DNA from: Oscillospiraceae bacterium
GTDB lineage: Bacteria; Bacillota; Clostridia; Oscillospirales; Ruminococcaceae
DNA length: 8,842 nucleotides
Reading direction: 5' to 3'
Assembly (NCBI GenBank): GCA_019413245.1
Contig: DXNX01000057.1
Span: 5,967-14,808 of the forward strand
Shown here: piece by piece, positions 1 to 7,186 of the stretch
How the letters are laid out: every line of letters starts with the position of its first letter
Numbering within the stretch: position 1 is the stretch's first letter
The notes under the pieces: model-generated
Databases searched by the model: none
Told to the model about the DNA's origin: nothing
The model's input: only the letters and a program-made list of their open reading frames with translations
Translations under genes and position numbers: made by a program

Positions 1-1856
1 CTCTGCAGCAGCTGGCAGAGGAACTGCGCGCCAAGGGCATGCTGCCGGCAGCGGACGAAGCCCTGCGGGAGTGGAATGTGGTCACCGGGCTGCTCAACGA
101 TCTGGTCCGCCTGCTGGGCGAAGACCAGACCCTGACTCCCGCAGAGTACGCCGACCTGTTCACCTTGCTGCTGCGCACCACCGATATGGGTCATATTCCC
201 CAGAGCCTGGACAGCGTGATCTTTACCACAGCGGGCCGCATGCGCCTGCCGGAAACCGATGCCTGCTTTGTGCTGGGCCTGGCGGAAGGAGAGTTCCCCC
301 AGACCCCCGGCGACCAGGGCCTGCTGACCCATGCCGACCGGGATACCATGATCGCCCAGGGCGCCGACCTGCCCGACTGCTTCGAAAACCGTGTCATCCG
401 GGAACAGGTCTGCTTTTATAAAGCGTTGACCGCCCCGGCCCGCTGGCTGTGGCTCTCCTGGCCCGGCGGCGCGGCAGGATTGCCGGTCACGGCGGCCCTG
501 GCCCCGACTCTGGAGCTGCTGGAAGTACCTTATACAGAACCGGCGCCCGCCGATCTGGGAGCGACCCCGGCGGCGGCTCTGGACCTGCTGGGCAGCGTCT
601 GGCAGCAGAACACGCCCGAGCGGGAGGCGGTGCTGGAAGCGCTGCGGGCGGTGGAAAACACCCCCGCCGCCGCACCCGGATTTGCCGCGGTACAGCGGGC
701 GGCCCACCGGGAACCGGCGATGGTCACCGATATCGTATCGCTGGAAAAACTGCTGGGCAATCGCCTGCACATCAGCCCCACCCGGTTTGAAAAGTATGCG
801 CTTTGCCCGTTTGGCTACTTCATGCAGTATGTGCTGCGGGCCAGACCCCGGCAGAAAGCCGAACTGGCGCCCAATATCAGCGGCACCTTGACCCACTGGG
901 TCCTGGAACAGGCCCTGCGCCGGCAGGGAGATGCCTTCCGCACCATGACGGCGGAAGAAATCGAAACGCTGGTCAACGACCTGGTCAAGGAATACGCCGA
1001 CGCCAACCTGCCCGGTGCGGGGGTGCGGATGCAGTATCTGCTGGCCCGCATTGCCCGCAATCTGGTGGGCCTGCTGGGGTTCATCCAGCGGGACATGAAC
1101 CAGTCCGGCTTCAAACCGGTGGCCTTTGAGCTGCGCATTGACGACCGCCCCGACCCGGACAATCCCGATGCACCCCGGGTGGACCCGGTGGAACTTACCG
1201 ACGGCGCCGGGCACACGGTGCGGGTGGTGGGCACCATCGACCGGGTGGACGCCATGCCGCTGAACGGCAAAACCTGGCTGCGGGTGGTGGACTACAAGAC
1301 CGGCAGCAAAAAATTCGACCTGAAAGAGGTGTATTACGGGCTGGACTGCCAGATGCTCCTGTATCTGTTCACCCTGGAACGCAACGGCGGGAAACTTTTC
1401 CCGGACGCCACGGCGGCCGGGGTCGAATACCTTCTGGCAGACCCGTCCCCCACCACCGGTGCCCGCCCCGAAAGCGGAACAGGGGAGCCTCCGGCGCCGC
1501 CCACCTATCCGCTGGACGGCTTGCTGGTGGATGACGAGAGCATCTGCCGTGCCATGGACACCCGGGGCACCGGAGAGTTCGTGCCCCTGACCTTCAACGC
1601 CAAGAGCGGACAGGTCAGTGCGGCGTCCCGCAAACATCTGGCCTCCCCCGAAAAGCTGGCCCGCATCCGGGACCATCTGGACGAGCTGCTCACCCGCATG
1701 GCCGATGACCTGTACGGCGGGCGCATTGCCGCCGAGCCTTTTGTGCCCGGGGGAAAAAGCCCCTGCCTGTACTGCGATTACCGTTCGGTCTGCCGCCACG
1801 CCGACGGCGAGAACGAACGTCTGCCCGAAACGAAGGACGACCCCTTCGAACTGTGA
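1..1856 (+). CDS. addB: AddB (RexB-like) subunit of the helicase-nuclease, 3' part only
   Basis: The frame is open from base 3, so the gene begins upstream; about 618 C-terminal codons are present of a family usually near 1,100-1,170 residues. AddB pairs with AddA to process double-strand DNA ends for RecA loading, and its own nuclease cuts one strand. Numbering from the in-frame Met at base 39, the end of the helicase-like part is visible (a VLGLAEGEFP-type segment near residue 78), then a PD-(D/E)XK nuclease domain: GTIDRVD (D401), VDYKTG (D418, K420) and CQMLLY (Q438). Four cysteines at 256, 576, 579 and 585 (a lone CPFGYF, then C-x2-C-x5-C) match the iron-sulfur clasp of AddB. A Pro/Gly-rich linker lies between the nuclease core and the last cysteines. 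addA follows after 29 bases, so they are surely co-transcribed. The nuclease and cluster residues look intact. Confidence 0.95.
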   Translation, partial: LQQLAEELRAKGMLPAADEALREWNVVTGLLNDLVRLLGEDQTLTPAEYADLFTLLLRTTDMGHIPQSLDSVIFTTAGRMRLPETDACFVLGLAEGEFPQTPGDQGLLTHADRDTMIAQGADLPDCFENRVIREQVCFYKALTAPARWLWLSWPGGAAGLPVTAALAPTLELLEVPYTEPAPADLGATPAAALDLLGSVWQQNTPEREAVLEALRAVENTPAAAPGFAAVQRAAHREPAMVTDIVSLEKLLGNRLHISPTRFEKYALCPFGYFMQYVLRARPRQKAELAPNISGTLTHWVLEQALRRQGDAFRTMTAEEIETLVNDLVKEYADANLPGAGVRMQYLLARIARNLVGLLGFIQRDMNQSGFKPVAFELRIDDRPDPDNPDAPRVDPVELTDGAGHTVRVVGTIDRVDAMPLNGKTWLRVVDYKTGSKKFDLKEVYYGLDCQMLLYLFTLERNGGKLFPDATAAGVEYLLADPSPTTGARPESGTGEPPAPPTYPLDGLLVDDESICRAMDTRGTGEFVPLTFNAKSGQVSAASRKHLASPEKLARIRDHLDELLTRMADDLYGGRIAAEPFVPGGKSPCLYCDYRSVCRHADGENERLPETKDDPFEL

Positions 1857-1874
1857 TTTACTGATTTGATTTGC

Positions 1875-1879
1875 AGGTG
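1875..1879 (+). promoter_or_regulatory. Ribosome binding site that fixes the addA start
   Basis: AGGTG stands 6 bases before the ATG at 1886. An in-frame TTG at 1871 lies upstream of and overlaps this site, with no site of its own, so the ATG is the better start. Confidence 0.7.
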
Positions 1880-1885
1880 TTTGCC

Positions 1886-4800
1886 ATGCCCAATCCGACC
1901 ATCCAATTCACCCCTGCCCAGGCTGCGGCCATCCGGGCCCGGGGCGGCAGTCTGCTGGTCAGCGCCGCCGCCGGTTCCGGCAAGACCCGCGTTCTGGTAG
2001 AGCGGGCTGTGGGGCTCATCACCGACCCGGTCCATCCCGTGGAAGCCGACAGCCTTCTGATTATGACCTTCACCAACGCGGCGGCGGCCAAACTGCGGGC
2101 CGACATCACCGCCCGCCTGCTGGCCGAAGTGCGCCGCCATCCGGAAGATGCCCGCCTGCGCCGCCAGCAGCTGCGGTTGCAGCGAGCCTCCATCGGCACG
2201 GTGGATGCCTTTTGCCTGCATTTCGTGCAGCAGCATTTTGCCGCCCTGGACATCCCGCCGGACTTTGAAACCGCCGATGATGCCACGCTGGGCCGTCTGC
2301 GCCAGGATACCCTGGCCGCTGTGCTGGAAACCGCCTACACCGACCCGGATTTCTGTGCTTTTGCGGACCTGTATGACCGGGGCCGCACCGACGACACCGC
2401 CGGCTCGGTGGTGCTGGAACTGTACGATTTCACCCGTACCCTGCCGCACCCCGACCGCGTTCTGGACAGCTTTGCGGCCATGTGGGCCGGGGATGACCTG
2501 CCCCAGGATACCGCCTGGGGCAAAGCCCTGCTTTCCTCTGCCGCTGCACGGACGGCGGGAGCCCTGCGCCTGATCGACGCTGCCATTGTTTCCGCCACCC
2601 GGAACGAAGACGCCGACCGTGCCTATACGGCGGTGCTGCTGGATGACCAGAGCAAGCTCCAGCTGCTGAGCGAACGCCTGCAGCGGGGGGATTGGGACAA
2701 GGCCGTGCAGGCACTGAACCAGTTCAGCCAGTGGCAGCGCCCGGGACGCATCAAGGGCGGCAAGGACCAGAACCCCGCCGCCCGGGCGGCCAGTGAGCTG
2801 CGGGACCGGGCCAAAAAGCAGGTGGAAAAGCTTAAAACCGATTTCCTGTTGTGTACCGCTGAGGAATTTTCCGCTGACCGCCGCCGTGCTGCTCCGCTGG
2901 TGGCGGCGCTGGTGCGGGTGGTGCGGCAGTTCTCCCAGGCGTACTTTGAGGCCAAGCTGGAAGAAAAGGTCCTGGACTATGCCGACTACGAACACCTGAC
3001 CCTGGACCTGCTCCAGACCCCGGAAGGGGAGCGCACCCCCTTGTGCCGCACGGTCAGCGCCCGGTACTCGGCGGTGCTGGTGGACGAATACCAGGACACC
3101 AACGCCCTGCAGGATGCCATCTACTTCTCGCTGGCATCACCGGAAGGGGACAACCTCTTCTTTGTGGGGGACATCAAGCAGAGCATCTACCGCTTCCGTC
3201 AGGCGGACCCCACCGTCTTTACTGAAAAGCAGACTGCCTGGCCCCCCTACGCGGAGGAGGAGGAAGATGGCCTCATGACCCGCCCGGCCACCATTGCGCT
3301 GGATGCCAACTTCCGCAGCGCCCCGGCGGTCATCGAAGGGGTCAACTTCCTTTTTGAACAGGTCTTTTCCGCCGATCTGGGCGGTATCGAGTACGGCCCC
3401 GGCCAGCGGCTGGTGGTGGGCAAACCCGGCGAGTACGCGGGCTTGTGTGAGATGCTGGTGCTGGACGGCTGCACCGACCCTGCCGTCAATGATGCCCGTG
3501 CCATCGCTGCCCGTATCACCCGCATGAAGGAAGAAGGTTTCCTTGTGCGCGGCGGGGAGGGCACCCGTCCCTGCCGGGATGAGGATTTCTGTATTCTGCT
3601 GCGCAGCCGAGGGGATTTCCCGGTGTATGAGGCGGCCCTGCGGGCGGCCGGTATTCCGGTCTTCGCGGATGCCGCTGCCGACCTGCTGGATACGCCCCAT
3701 GTGCGGCCTTTTGCGGCGTTGCTGCGCATCATCGATAACCCGGCCCAGGATGTGGAGCTGTCGGCGGTGCTGCTCAGCCCGTTGTATGACTGCCGTCCTG
3801 ACGACCTGGTCCTCCTGCGGGCGCAGATGCCGGGCGGCAGCCTGTACGCCGCCGTGCGCCAAGGACCCAAAGAACGGTTCGGTGCCTTCCTGGAAGATTT
3901 GCAGACTTTCCGCCGCCTGGCCCGCACCATGCCGGTGCCTGCCCTCATCGAAGAATTGTTTGCCCGCACCGGGTACCTGGCCGCGGCGGGGGCCATGCCG
4001 GACGGTGCCCGCTGCCGGGAGGACCTGCTGGCCTTTTCGGCCTGGGCCTCCGGAGCCGGTGCCCGGGGCCTGCCTGCCCTCATCCGGGCTATGAACGCCG
4101 CCCAGCAGAACGGCGGCGTCACCCCCGGCGGCGGGGGACAAAGCCGCCCCGGATGTGTTTCCATCATGACGGTGCACCGCTCCAAGGGGCTGGAATTTCC
4201 GGTGGTCTTTGTGGCGGGCACCACCCACAAGTTCAATCAGAGCGACGTTATCCGGCCGGTGCTGTGCCACCGCAGCCTGGGCGTGGGTCTGACCCTGCGG
4301 GACGGCACCAAGGCCAGCCGGTACAAGACCCTGCCTTATGCGGCCCTGGCCCAGAGCATCCGCGCCGAGACCCTCAGCGAGGAGATGCGGATTCTGTATG
4401 TGGCCCTGACCCGGGCCCAGGATGCCCTGATCATCACGGTACCCTGCAAGAACCTGGAACGGGAACTGTCGGTGCCGGCGCTGTGCGCCGCTGCCGGTGC
4501 CACCGGAGCCGAGACCCTGCAGGGATTCCAGCACTGGGGCGGCTGGCTGCTCACGGCGGCTTTGCGCCACCCGGCGGGGGAACCGCTGTGGAAGTACACC
4601 GGTTTCCTGCCCACCTATGCGGATACGCAGGCGCCCTTGCAGGTGCGGGTGGAAACCCCGCCGCCCCCGGCCGACACAGCCGCACCGCAGCCGGACGCCG
4701 AGCCGGACAAGGCACTGGAGCAGACCCTGCTGCACAACTTCGCCTGGCAGGATCCGGCGGCTTTGCTCCACGATATTCCCGCCAAGGTCAGTGTTTCGGC

Positions 4801-5371
4801 GGTGACCCATGCGGCCCGGGATGTGGCCCTGGAACGTCCGGCTTTCATGCAGAAGACTGGTCTGACCGGCGCCGAGCGCGGTACCGCCATCCATGCTTTC
4901 CTGCAGGGAATGCCCTTTGAGGAGGCGGAACCCGACCTGGATGCCGAGGTGCAGCGCCAGCTGGACCTGAACCTGCTGGACCCGGAACTGGCCAAAGTGC
5001 TGGACCTGGAAGCGGTGCGGCCGTTCCTGCAGGGGGCACTGTGGCGGCGCATCCGGCAGGTCAGACGCATCTTGCGGGAGGAACCTTTCATTACCTCTCT
5101 GCCTGCCTCGGAGGTGGTGCCCGGTGCACCGGATACCGCTTCTGTGCTGGTACAGGGCATTGCCGACCTGGTGCTGGTCTTTGATGATCATGCCGAAATC
5201 GTGGACTACAAGACCGACCGCTCCCGGGATGCCGACTACTATATTAAGGAATATGCCGGGCAGCTGCGTCTGTACCGCCGCGCCTTTGCCCTGCGGCTGG
5301 GCGTTCCGGTGAACCGGCTGACCATTTATGCCTTCTCGATGCAGCAGGAGATCAACGTGCCCCTGCAATGA
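1886..5371 (+). CDS. addA: AddA (RexA-like) UvrD-family helicase-nuclease subunit
   Basis: Encodes 1,161 residues, slightly short for AddA (often about 1,200-1,240). AddA is the ATP-driven 3'-5' helicase and second nuclease of the AddAB complex acting on broken DNA ends in the cytoplasm. All superfamily 1 motifs are present: Walker A AAAGSGKT at 27-34 (K33), motif Ia MTFTNAAA, motif II DEYQDT at 400-405, motif III VGDIKQSIYRFR (D429), motif IV LDANFRS, motif V TVHRSKGLEFP (about 762-772) and motif VI YVALTRAQ (Y838, R843). The C-terminal nuclease shows H1003 in RGTAIHAFLQG, D1094 in GIADLV, and D1107/K1109 in VDYKTD, followed by the QLRLYRRAF helix. A Pro/Ala-rich linker (about residues 910-940) joins helicase and nuclease. 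The ATG at 1886 is chosen because AGGTG precedes it by 6 bases; an in-frame TTG at 1871 would overlap that site. No clear intrinsic terminator follows the stop codon before the next promoter. Confidence 0.97.
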   Translation: MPNPTIQFTPAQAAAIRARGGSLLVSAAAGSGKTRVLVERAVGLITDPVHPVEADSLLIMTFTNAAAAKLRADITARLLAEVRRHPEDARLRRQQLRLQRASIGTVDAFCLHFVQQHFAALDIPPDFETADDATLGRLRQDTLAAVLETAYTDPDFCAFADLYDRGRTDDTAGSVVLELYDFTRTLPHPDRVLDSFAAMWAGDDLPQDTAWGKALLSSAAARTAGALRLIDAAIVSATRNEDADRAYTAVLLDDQSKLQLLSERLQRGDWDKAVQALNQFSQWQRPGRIKGGKDQNPAARAASELRDRAKKQVEKLKTDFLLCTAEEFSADRRRAAPLVAALVRVVRQFSQAYFEAKLEEKVLDYADYEHLTLDLLQTPEGERTPLCRTVSARYSAVLVDEYQDTNALQDAIYFSLASPEGDNLFFVGDIKQSIYRFRQADPTVFTEKQTAWPPYAEEEEDGLMTRPATIALDANFRSAPAVIEGVNFLFEQVFSADLGGIEYGPGQRLVVGKPGEYAGLCEMLVLDGCTDPAVNDARAIAARITRMKEEGFLVRGGEGTRPCRDEDFCILLRSRGDFPVYEAALRAAGIPVFADAAADLLDTPHVRPFAALLRIIDNPAQDVELSAVLLSPLYDCRPDDLVLLRAQMPGGSLYAAVRQGPKERFGAFLEDLQTFRRLARTMPVPALIEELFARTGYLAAAGAMPDGARCREDLLAFSAWASGAGARGLPALIRAMNAAQQNGGVTPGGGGQSRPGCVSIMTVHRSKGLEFPVVFVAGTTHKFNQSDVIRPVLCHRSLGVGLTLRDGTKASRYKTLPYAALAQSIRAETLSEEMRILYVALTRAQDALIITVPCKNLERELSVPALCAAAGATGAETLQGFQHWGGWLLTAALRHPAGEPLWKYTGFLPTYADTQAPLQVRVETPPPPADTAAPQPDAEPDKALEQTLLHNFAWQDPAALLHDIPAKVSVSAVTHAARDVALERPAFMQKTGLTGAERGTAIHAFLQGMPFEEAEPDLDAEVQRQLDLNLLDPELAKVLDLEAVRPFLQGALWRRIRQVRRILREEPFITSLPASEVVPGAPDTASVLVQGIADLVLVFDDHAEIVDYKTDRSRDADYYIKEYAGQLRLYRRAFALRLGVPVNRLTIYAFSMQQEINVPLQ

Positions 5372-5425
5372 GGAAAAAAGGGCCCGGGTTGGACGGCAGA
5401 GTGTAATTTTATTTGCCGGTTCCCC

Positions 5426-5455
5426 TTGACTTATGCCGGGGTCTTATGCTATTAT
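5426..5455 (+). promoter_or_regulatory. Sigma-A promoter for rpmG-secE-nusG, extended -10
   Basis: TTGACT (5426-5431) and TATTAT (5450-5455) are separated by 18 bases, and TGC directly before the -10 gives an extended -10 element. Transcription would begin near A5462. A 7-base direct repeat, CTTATGC, occurs at 5430-5436 and 5443-5449 inside the promoter. The gap from addA to rpmG is 215 bases and this is its only convincing promoter. Confidence 0.72.
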
Positions 5456-5461
5456 GATATC

Positions 5462-5586
5462 ACCTCTTTTGCGGGTTTTATTTTTTGTGCCCATTTTCGG
5501 GTACATCCCGCAAGCCGAGGGAGGCTTGGACCGCCGAATTTGACCGCGCGGTCCGCTACAAACCGTTATAATGGAGGTGCCGAACA
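5462..5586 (+). ncRNA. Candidate structured 5' leader of rpmG-secE-nusG
   Basis: The predicted untranslated leader is about 125 nt and rich in complementary segments. TTGCGGG (5469-5475) pairs with CCCGCAA (5507-5513) and encloses a hairpin GTGCCC/GGGTAC (5487-5492 with 5499-5504, one G-U). CAAGCC (5511-5516) can pair with GGCTTG (5523-5528), competing for three bases of the first stem. GGACCGC (5528-5534) pairs with GCGGTCC (5548-5554). CACCTC at 5461-5466, at the predicted 5' end, is the exact complement of GAGGTG (5574-5579) in the rpmG ribosome binding site. I do not recognise a known leader family. The pairings are seen in the sequence; a regulatory role is inference. Confidence 0.4.
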
Positions 5587-5736
5587 ATGACTGTCAAAAT
5601 CACCCTCGCCTGCACTGAATGCAAGCAGCGCAACTACAACAAGCAGAAGAACAAGAAGAACAATCCTGATCGTCTCGAGATGAAGAAGTATTGCCGCTTC
5701 TGCAAAAAGCACACGGTCCATCGCGAAACCAAGTAA
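5587..5736 (+). CDS. rpmG: 50S ribosomal protein L33, zinc-binding form
   Basis: A 49-residue protein of the usual L33 length, a small basic protein near the E site of the large ribosomal subunit. It begins MTVKITLACTEC and ends HRETK. Cysteines at 9, 12, 36 and 39 form two C-x2-C pairs, so this is the zinc-ribbon (C+) version, not the cysteine-free one that zinc-starved bacteria use as a substitute. GGAGGTG (5573-5579) stands 7 bases before the ATG. It leads the rpmG-secE-nusG cluster, an order common in Bacillota, with 18 bases to secE. No zinc-responsive operator (Zur-like palindrome) was recognised in front of it, which is what one expects of the zinc-containing paralogue. Confidence 0.97.
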   Translation: MTVKITLACTECKQRNYNKQKNKKNNPDRLEMKKYCRFCKKHTVHRETK

Positions 5737-5754
5737 GTGAAGGAGCTCTGAACA

Positions 5755-6057
5755 ATGGCTGACAAGAACGCGGTCAACGAAACCGCTGCCAAGGCTTCGG
5801 AACAGAAGAAGGACAAAAAAGCCGCTTCCGGCAAGAAAAAGTCCTCTTTCATGGACAAGGTCAAGGGCTTCTTCGCAGGCATCGCCAAGTTCTTCAAGGA
5901 CACCAAGAGTGAACTGAAAAAGGTCGTATGGCCCAGCCGTAAAGATGTCAAGACCAATACCATCACCGTCATCGTGGCCGTGCTCATCGCGGCTGTGGTG
6001 CTGATCCTGTTGGATATGGCGTTTGGCGGTTTGATTCACCTGCTCATTGGCGCATAA
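5755..6057 (+). CDS. secE: Protein translocase subunit SecE
   Basis: A 100-residue membrane protein that clamps SecY in the SecYEG protein-export channel. The first 35 residues are a Lys/Ala-rich polar extension with little conservation. Residues 37-65 form the amphipathic surface helix with the SecE signature FFKDTKSELKKVVWPSRKDV. About residues 68-90 form the single membrane segment, rich in Val, Ile, Ala and Leu, and the protein ends shortly after (GGLIHLLIGA). This is the single-span type typical of Gram-positive bacteria; Escherichia coli SecE has three. AAGGAG (5740-5745) lies 9 bases before the ATG. It sits 18 bases after rpmG and 15 bases before nusG, the standard neighbour, so all three should share one transcript. 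Confidence 0.95.
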   Translation: MADKNAVNETAAKASEQKKDKKAASGKKKSSFMDKVKGFFAGIAKFFKDTKSELKKVVWPSRKDVKTNTITVIVAVLIAAVVLILLDMAFGGLIHLLIGA

Positions 6058-6072
6058 AGCGGAGGCGAACCC

Positions 6073-6612
6073 ATGGCTGAACAAGCGTATTGGTATGTGG
6101 TGCATACCTATTCCGGCTATGAAAACAAGGTCGCGCAGGACCTGATGACGATGGTGGAAAACCGCCGTCTGCAGGACATGATCTGCGACGTGAAGGTCCC
6201 TACCGAGACCGCCGTCGAAGATGTGTTCGACAAGCAGGGCAACAAGATCGGGGAAAAGGAAGTCCAGCATAAGGTCTACCCCGGTTATGTGTTCGTCAAA
6301 ATGGTCATGACCGACAACACCTGGTACATTGTGCGCAACACCCGCGGCTGCACCGGCTTTGTGGGCCCGGCTTCCAAGCCGGAACCCCTGTCCGAAGAGG
6401 AAGTGGCCAAGCTGGGTGTGGATATGGTCGCCGAGCCGTCCATCGATTATGCGGTGGGCGATACGGTGGAGATCACGTCCGGCCCGATGGAAGGCTCTGT
6501 CGCCACCGTCGAAGAGATCGACAAGTCCGCGCGCAAGGTCAAGGTCAAGATCACCATGTTCGGGCGCGAAATTCCCGCCGAACTAGAACTGTATCAGGTC
6601 AAGCTGCTGTAA
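6073..6612 (+). CDS. nusG: Transcription termination/antitermination factor NusG
   Basis: A 179-residue RNA polymerase elongation factor that binds the clamp and affects pausing, termination and coupling to the ribosome. The N-terminal NGN domain (about 5-110) starts AYWYVVHTYSGYENKV and carries YPGYVFVKM and WYIVRNTRGCTGFVG. The C-terminal KOW domain (about 126-179) has YAVGDTVEITSGPMEG, then TVEEID, KVKVKITMFGREIPAELEL and a terminal YQVKLL. Where most NusG proteins have a glycine just before TVEEID, this one has alanine (A144). GGAGG (6061-6065) is 7 bases before the ATG. The gene ends the rpmG-secE-nusG block; 135 bases separate it from rplK and contain a terminator-like hairpin, so transcription may be partly cut here. 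Confidence 0.97.
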   Translation: MAEQAYWYVVHTYSGYENKVAQDLMTMVENRRLQDMICDVKVPTETAVEDVFDKQGNKIGEKEVQHKVYPGYVFVKMVMTDNTWYIVRNTRGCTGFVGPASKPEPLSEEEVAKLGVDMVAEPSIDYAVGDTVEITSGPMEGSVATVEEIDKSARKVKVKITMFGREIPAELELYQVKLL

Positions 6613-6618
6613 GGCAGA

Positions 6619-6633
6619 GCGGCACAGTGCCGC
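6619..6633 (+). other. Short GC-rich hairpin after nusG
   Basis: GCGGCA (6619-6624) and TGCCGC (6628-6633) form a 6-bp stem with loop CAG, starting 6 bases after the nusG stop codon. There is no T-tract, so it is not an intrinsic terminator by itself; it may protect the 3' end or slow polymerase. Confidence 0.4.
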
Positions 6634-6650
6634 AACCCGCAATTTTCGGT

Positions 6651-6671
6651 AAAAACCGCAGGTCGGTTTTT
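6651..6671 (+). terminator. Terminator-like hairpin between nusG and rplK, possibly an attenuator
   Basis: AAAAACCG (6651-6658) pairs with CGGTTTTT (6664-6671) around loop CAGGT, giving an 8-bp stem with the T-tract in its 3' arm. Only three pairs are G-C, so it should be a weak or partial terminator. CGGT (6647-6650) can instead pair with ACCG (6655-6658), destroying the terminator's 5' arm. The upstream A-tract makes the stem symmetric and it could work in both directions. No convincing promoter was found between it and rplK, so at least some polymerase must read through. Confidence 0.45.
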
Positions 6672-6674
6672 ATA

Positions 6675-6725
6675 GGGCGCATTCCCGCGCCCGTGGGAGG
6701 CCCCTCAGGGGCCGCAACTCACCAC
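6675..6725 (+). promoter_or_regulatory. L1-binding leader of rplK-rplA (mimic of 23S rRNA)
   Basis: The core is 6693-6725. GTGG (6693-6696) pairs with CCAC (6722-6725). Next comes GA on one strand opposite GCAACTCA (6714-6721) on the other, then an inner stem GGCCCC (6699-6704) with GGGGCC (6708-6713) and loop TCA. The 5' strand GTGGGAGGC is identical to the start of the L1-binding arm (helix 76-77 region) of 23S rRNA as I recall it, where the 3' strand likewise runs GCC, unpaired bases, then ACCAC. L1 repressing the L11-L1 operon through such an rRNA mimic is established in E. coli, and this leader type is widespread. A GGGCGC/GCGCCC hairpin (6675-6680 with 6687-6692) sits directly before it. 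The rplK ribosome binding site begins 7 bases after the site. Confidence 0.8.
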
Positions 6726-6747
6726 AAATTTTGGAGGTGCAAATATC

Positions 6748-7173
6748 ATGGCACAGAAGATCACTGGCTATATCAAGCTGCAAATTCCCGCCGGCAAAGC
6801 GACTCCGGCACCGCCCGTCGGCCCCGCTCTGGGCCAGAAGGGCGTCAACATCATGTCCTTCACTAAGGAATTCAACGAGCGTACCAAGAACCAGATGGGC
6901 ATGATCATCCCCGTCGTCATCACTGTGTACGCTGACCGTTCCTTCAGCTTCATCACCAAGACCCCGCCGGCTCCGGTCCTGATCAAGAAGGCCGCCGGCA
7001 TCGACACCGCCTCCGGCGTGCCCAACAAGAACAAGGTCGGCTCCATCACCCTGGCTCAGGCTGAGGAGATCGCCAAGACCAAGATGCCTGACCTGAATGC
7101 CGCTTCTCTGGAAGCCGCTGTCAGCATGATCAAGGGCACCTGCCGCAGCATGGGCGTCACCGTCGAGGGCTGA
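6748..7173 (+). CDS. rplK: 50S ribosomal protein L11
   Basis: A 141-residue protein, the normal length for L11. It binds the GTPase-associated region of 23S rRNA at the base of the L7/L12 stalk and is needed for the stringent response factor RelA in other bacteria. The N-terminal domain is nearly textbook: KITGYIKLQIPAGKATPAPPVGPALGQKGVNIM, including the proline-rich segment (P20, P22, P23, P26) where thiostrepton-type antibiotics contact L11-rRNA. The RNA-binding C-terminal domain begins near residue 72 with FSFITKTPPAPVLIKKAAGI and includes KMPDLNAAS and the terminal RSMGVTVEG. GGAGGTG (6733-6739) lies 8 bases before the ATG. Its leader holds a clear L1-binding mimic, so L1 should repress its translation. 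rplA follows after 57 bases. Confidence 0.98.
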   Translation: MAQKITGYIKLQIPAGKATPAPPVGPALGQKGVNIMSFTKEFNERTKNQMGMIIPVVITVYADRSFSFITKTPPAPVLIKKAAGIDTASGVPNKNKVGSITLAQAEEIAKTKMPDLNAASLEAAVSMIKGTCRSMGVTVEG

Positions 7174-7186
7174 GGCCGCCGCAAAC

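Noticed and set aside
1778..2995. Open reading frame of 405 codons on the minus strand across the addB-addA junction
   Set aside because: Same shadow effect; biased composition, no domain, and it runs against two well-supported genes.
3137..5368. Open reading frame of 743 codons on the minus strand, antisense to addA
   Set aside because: It mirrors the codon phase of a GC-rich gene, is rich in Gly, Gln, His and Arg, has no recognisable domain, and addA is fully intact on the other strand.
5394..5418. Terminator after addA (CGGCA/TGCCG)
   Set aside because: Only five pairs around a 15-base loop and no T-tract after the stem.
5515..5560. Third L1-like site suggested by GAGGGAGGC in the rpmG leader
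   Set aside because: No GTGG before it and no matching ACCAC strand after it; the bases fit other stems better.
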